Positions 61,260 through 64,000 of a stretch of 64,000 nt of DNA are shown piece after piece. The translations under genes and the position numbers were made by a program. Source of the DNA: an uncultured Pelagibacteraceae bacterium (GTDB taxonomy: Bacteria > Pseudomonadota > Alphaproteobacteria > Pelagibacterales > Pelagibacteraceae). The notes under the pieces are model-generated. The model saw nothing but the letters and a program-made list of their open reading frames with translations, was not told where the DNA came from and did not search any database. The stretch spans positions 124,001 to 188,000 of the forward strand of contig CACONH010000001.1 in the NCBI GenBank assembly GCA_902628495.1, given 5' to 3'. Within the stretch, counting starts at the first letter, position 1; each line of letters opens with the position of its first letter.

Positions 61260-62357
61260 ATGACGATTTGTTTAATAGGAAAAAATTTAACAACATTGGT
61301 GTTGTCAAAAATTTTAATTAATAAAGGTATTAATGTAGATTTGTATTACTCAGATAATAATATATCTATAAATAGGTCTAATACAATTTCTAGAACGATT
61401 GGATTATCTAATGACAGCATTGAATTTTTAGAAAGCCATAATATTTTATTAAAAAAAAATTGTTGGAGCATAAAAAACATTAATTTATACAAAGGTGAAA
61501 ACCCAACAAAAAGTTTTTTAAATTTTGAATCTAAAAAAAATAGTTTTTTTATGGTTTCATATAATAATTTTTTTAGGTCATTGGAAACCGCAATTAAAAA
61601 AAAAAAACTAATTAAAATTAAAAAAAAAAATGATCAAAAATCCTTTTTGAATCTACTTAAAAAAAATTATGAAATTATTATTATTAGTGATACGAATAAT
61701 TTTTTATTTAAAAAATATTTTAGTAAACATATTAAAAAAAATTACAACAGTATGGCATTTACTGCTATGATTGATCATGACTATGTAAAAAATAATACGG
61801 CAGAACAATACTTTACTGGTGTTGGGCCTTTGGCCTTTTTGCCCATGTCAAATAATAAAACTTCAATTGTTTTTTCTGTATTTGATAAAGATCTAATAAA
61901 AGACAATGCTAAAATTGTAAAATTGATTAAACATTACAACCGTTTATATAATATTAATAAAATTAGTGAATTACAAAAATTCCCGATAAATTTATCTCTC
62001 TCACGTAATTATTTTTATAGAAACATGCTATCATTTGGAGACGCACTTCATAAAATTCATCCTCTTGCTGGCCAAGGTTTCAATATGACTCTTAGAGATA
62101 CTAAAATTCTATCAAAGTTAATTCAGGAGAATTTAGACCTTGGAATAAATTTAGATACTATTCTAGATAAATTTGAGATTAACAGAAAAAACTCGAATTT
62201 TGTTTTTGCAATGGGAGTAGATTTTGTGCATGAATTTTTTAAATTTAATAACAAATATAATATGAAATCCATTGATAATTTTTTTAAACTTATGAACAAA
62301 AATTTGTATATTAAAAAGAAAGTAGAAAATTTTGCCAACAAAGGATTTGTTATCTAA
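61260..62357 (+). CDS. UbiH/UbiF-like FAD-dependent monooxygenase
   Basis: Aromatic-ring hydroxylase family used in ubiquinone synthesis. The C-terminal FAD motif FGDALHKIHPLAGQGFNMTLRDTKIL is strong (near residue 262). The N-terminal dinucleotide loop (ICLIGKNLTTLVLSKIL) is degenerate, with the GxGxxG pattern lost. 365 residues, Lys/Asn-rich insertions of AT-driven type. Its stop directly abuts the LON-domain gene. The ring position hydroxylated cannot be inferred. Confidence 0.8.
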   Translation: MTICLIGKNLTTLVLSKILINKGINVDLYYSDNNISINRSNTISRTIGLSNDSIEFLESHNILLKKNCWSIKNINLYKGENPTKSFLNFESKKNSFFMVSYNNFFRSLETAIKKKKLIKIKKKNDQKSFLNLLKKNYEIIIISDTNNFLFKKYFSKHIKKNYNSMAFTAMIDHDYVKNNTAEQYFTGVGPLAFLPMSNNKTSIVFSVFDKDLIKDNAKIVKLIKHYNRLYNINKISELQKFPINLSLSRNYFYRNMLSFGDALHKIHPLAGQGFNMTLRDTKILSKLIQENLDLGINLDTILDKFEINRKNSNFVFAMGVDFVHEFFKFNNKYNMKSIDNFFKLMNKNLYIKKKVENFANKGFVI

Positions 62358-63002
62358 TTATTGTATAGTCTTGTTGCTGAAATTATCTGAAGAATAAAGT
62401 TTAATTATCTGTTCTAATTTTTTTTTTCTTAACTCTAAACTTTTGGCTTCTAAAAGCATTTGCTTTTCCTCTTTCGAAAATGGAGAGGCCATTGAAAGAG
62501 TATTTATGGTTTGATCCAAATTTTGTTTTTCAAGCTCGCTCCAATTTATTACATAACCTTGTTTTTCAAAAATTTTTTTAAGATCATTAAAGATAAGATT
62601 TAGATCGGAAAAATTTATATCTGTTTCGTCAATCTTTAAATCGTTTTCAAATCCTTTGTAATTTATTTGAAATTCTCTAAAAGGTTTTCCATTATCTACT
62701 TCTTCAACTATGTTGAATCTAGATATTCCATTAAGTATTATTACATATCTACCATCATCTGTTTCATTAAAGCTAGATATTTTTCCTAAGCTTCCAACTT
62801 TAAAAAGTTCATTTTTTTGTGGATTTGAAAATCCTTTTGGCTGAATCATCCCAATCATTCGATTTGATTTTATGCTTTGGTCAATCATTTGAATGTATCT
62901 TGGCTCAAAAATATTTAGTGGCGCGGAAGTGTTAGGAAAAAAAATAAAATTTGAAAGAGGAAAAATCGGGATTATATCAGGTAAATCATTAATTTTATTC
63001 AT
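62358..63002 (-). CDS. LON substrate-binding-domain protein
   Basis: PF02190-type domain without an AAA or protease part: DIIPIFPLSNFIFFPNTSAPLNIFEPRYIQMI at the N-terminus and GSLGKISSFNETDDGRYVIILNGISRFNI near 80. C-terminal helical part about 130-214. 214 residues, typical of stand-alone alphaproteobacterial LON-domain proteins. Role unclear. It faces the TPR-sulfotransferase across a 100-base AT-rich spacer. Confidence 0.9.
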   Translation of the reverse strand: MNKINDLPDIIPIFPLSNFIFFPNTSAPLNIFEPRYIQMIDQSIKSNRMIGMIQPKGFSNPQKNELFKVGSLGKISSFNETDDGRYVIILNGISRFNIVEEVDNGKPFREFQINYKGFENDLKIDETDINFSDLNLIFNDLKKIFEKQGYVINWSELEKQNLDQTINTLSMASPFSKEEKQMLLEAKSLELRKKKLEQIIKLYSSDNFSNKTIQ

Positions 63003-63102
63003 TTAATAAAAGCTAACAAATTATTATTAAAAGATCTATGTTCATATTGATGCATTATTATATTAAAAAAGGTTATTTATTATTAAAAAAATATCTTAAT
63101 TC

Positions 63103-64000
63103 ATGAATAGTATAAATGATGATAAATTATATTCTTTAGGCTTAGAACATTATAAGAAAAATAAGCTAGATAATTCGTATGATTTCCTAGTTAAAATTAA
63201 AAATAAAAATTTAAACACATACAAATTAATTTCAAATATACACATAAAAAAAAATGATTTTAAGAATGCAGAGATAACTTTAAATCAAATTCTATGTTTA
63301 GATAAAGAGAACTTATTTGCACTAAATTCTTTGGGAGATTTAAACAAGCTTGAAAAAAATTATAATGTAGCGGAGAAATTTTATAAAAAAACAATTTTTT
63401 ACAACAAAAATTTTGTTCCAGGATATTTTAATTTAGCATCACTTTATGAAGATAAAGGAGAGTTAAAACTTGCAAAAGATCTTTATCTTAAAGTCGTTGA
63501 AATTGACAATAAAAATTATGCAGCATATTTTAATTTACAAAGACTTGATGACAATTCAGTAACAGAAGAAATAATTATAAAAATTAAGAATGAAATAAAA
63601 TTTAATAAAGACTCACATGATAAGAATATTGCATACGGTCATTTTGTACTTGCAAAATATTATAGAAAAAAAAATAAAATAAATATGGAGATAAAAGAAT
63701 TATCTAAAGGGCATAAAATGTTTTTTGACTCAGATCCAATTAATAAAAATGCTGTTAATTATTGGTTGGAAGAAGTTCCTAAAAAAATGAATAAAAAAAT
63801 TTTTTTTAATAATACCGACAAAGATAAATTTAAATCTAGCAATTTTGAACCAATATTTATTTTTGGAATACCAAGATCAGGAACAACTTTAGTTGAGACT
63901 ATAATTACTTCTGGAGAAGAAAAAATTTATAATGCTGGTGAAAATTTTATTATACAAAAAGCCTTACAAAATTCTCAACTTAATAAAAAAATACATGAGA
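63103..64000 (+). CDS. TPR-repeat sulfotransferase, 3' end cut by window edge
   Basis: Not in the ORF track because it runs off the end. From the ATG at 63103, about 299 codons are open. Residues about 10-145 are tetratricopeptide-type helices (FALNSLGDLNKLEKNYN, PGYFNLASLYEDKGELKLAK). The sulfotransferase 5'-PSB loop follows at FIFGIPRSGTTLVETII near residue 252. This TPR-plus-sulfotransferase architecture is common in marine alphaproteobacteria and is also seen in protein or lipid sulfation systems; the acceptor is unknown. Confidence 0.9.
   Translation, partial: MNSINDDKLYSLGLEHYKKNKLDNSYDFLVKIKNKNLNTYKLISNIHIKKNDFKNAEITLNQILCLDKENLFALNSLGDLNKLEKNYNVAEKFYKKTIFYNKNFVPGYFNLASLYEDKGELKLAKDLYLKVVEIDNKNYAAYFNLQRLDDNSVTEEIIIKIKNEIKFNKDSHDKNIAYGHFVLAKYYRKKNKINMEIKELSKGHKMFFDSDPINKNAVNYWLEEVPKKMNKKIFFNNTDKDKFKSSNFEPIFIFGIPRSGTTLVETIITSGEEKIYNAGENFIIQKALQNSQLNKKIHE

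Overview
The window looks like a chromosomal segment of a free-living SAR11-type alphaproteobacterium (Candidatus Pelagibacter or a close relative). The evidence is the strong AT bias, very small spacers, many genes overlapping by 4 to 20 bases, and blocks of classical alphaproteobacterial gene order: dnaK-dnaJ...dapB, DUF3576-leuS-lptE-holA, parB-parA-rsmG-mnmG-mnmE-rho-hem, ppsR-maf-aroE-coaE-dnaQ with secB-fxsA, and hslUV-hisBHAFE. I see no tRNA, rRNA, CRISPR array, transposase or prophage. No stretch above 300 bases lacks a gene; the longest empty spacer (283 bases, 46875-47157) is the candidate replication origin.

Layout. 1-11 kb: a truncated polysaccharide deacetylase, a Bax-type glucosaminidase, an Nfu iron-sulfur carrier, trpS, murJ, maeB, a BON-domain lipoprotein, rsmI, a PBP-activator-like protein and rdgB. 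10.8-14.5 kb: grpE, dnaK and dnaJ; grpE and dnaK (and hslVU at 54 kb) each have a sigma-32-like promoter with the same spacing. 14.5-19.3 kb: an FkbM methyltransferase, two tiny genes missed by the ORF track, a pair of Fur-box-like palindromes between a Cys-rich miniprotein and dapB, then nth, a PfkB kinase and an FAD amine oxidoreductase. 19.3-25.3 kb: an accessory envelope/polysaccharide region (polytopic membrane protein, SGNH hydrolase, two secreted proteins including a polysaccharide-lyase-like one, then a deacetylase plus formyltransferase pair bracketed by two kinds of short direct repeat).

25.3-31.4 kb: a small secreted protein, an ABM-domain protein, a DUF4149-like membrane protein, msrB with a possible homopolymer frameshift, a tightly overlapping minus-strand set (degenerate response regulator, 35-residue ArfA-like protein, two type IV pilin-like proteins), an L,D-transpeptidase, YggS, a ThiE-like protein and the major porin. 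The strong terminator of the porin gene lies inside the last codons of the convergent ThiE-like gene.

31.5-47 kb: leuS block, parAB with a parS-like site inside rsmG, mnmG, mnmE, rho and the heme genes hemG-hemH-hemE. 46.9-47.2 kb: candidate oriC between hemE and ppsR, the position of the Caulobacter/Rickettsia origin. 47.2-63 kb: ppsR-maf-aroE-coaE-dnaQ, secB-fxsA, a Tim44-domain protein, an Smr protein, hslVU, hisBHAFE with a HIT protein and a GNAT protein, lolA-ftsK, a UbiH-like monooxygenase and a LON-domain protein. A TPR-sulfotransferase runs off the right edge.

The window therefore combines the origin-proximal housekeeping core (replication, segregation, tRNA modification, heme, histidine, proteostasis) with one accessory glycan region and one pilus/ribosome-rescue gene set. 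Function calls come from reading the translations; no database search was run.
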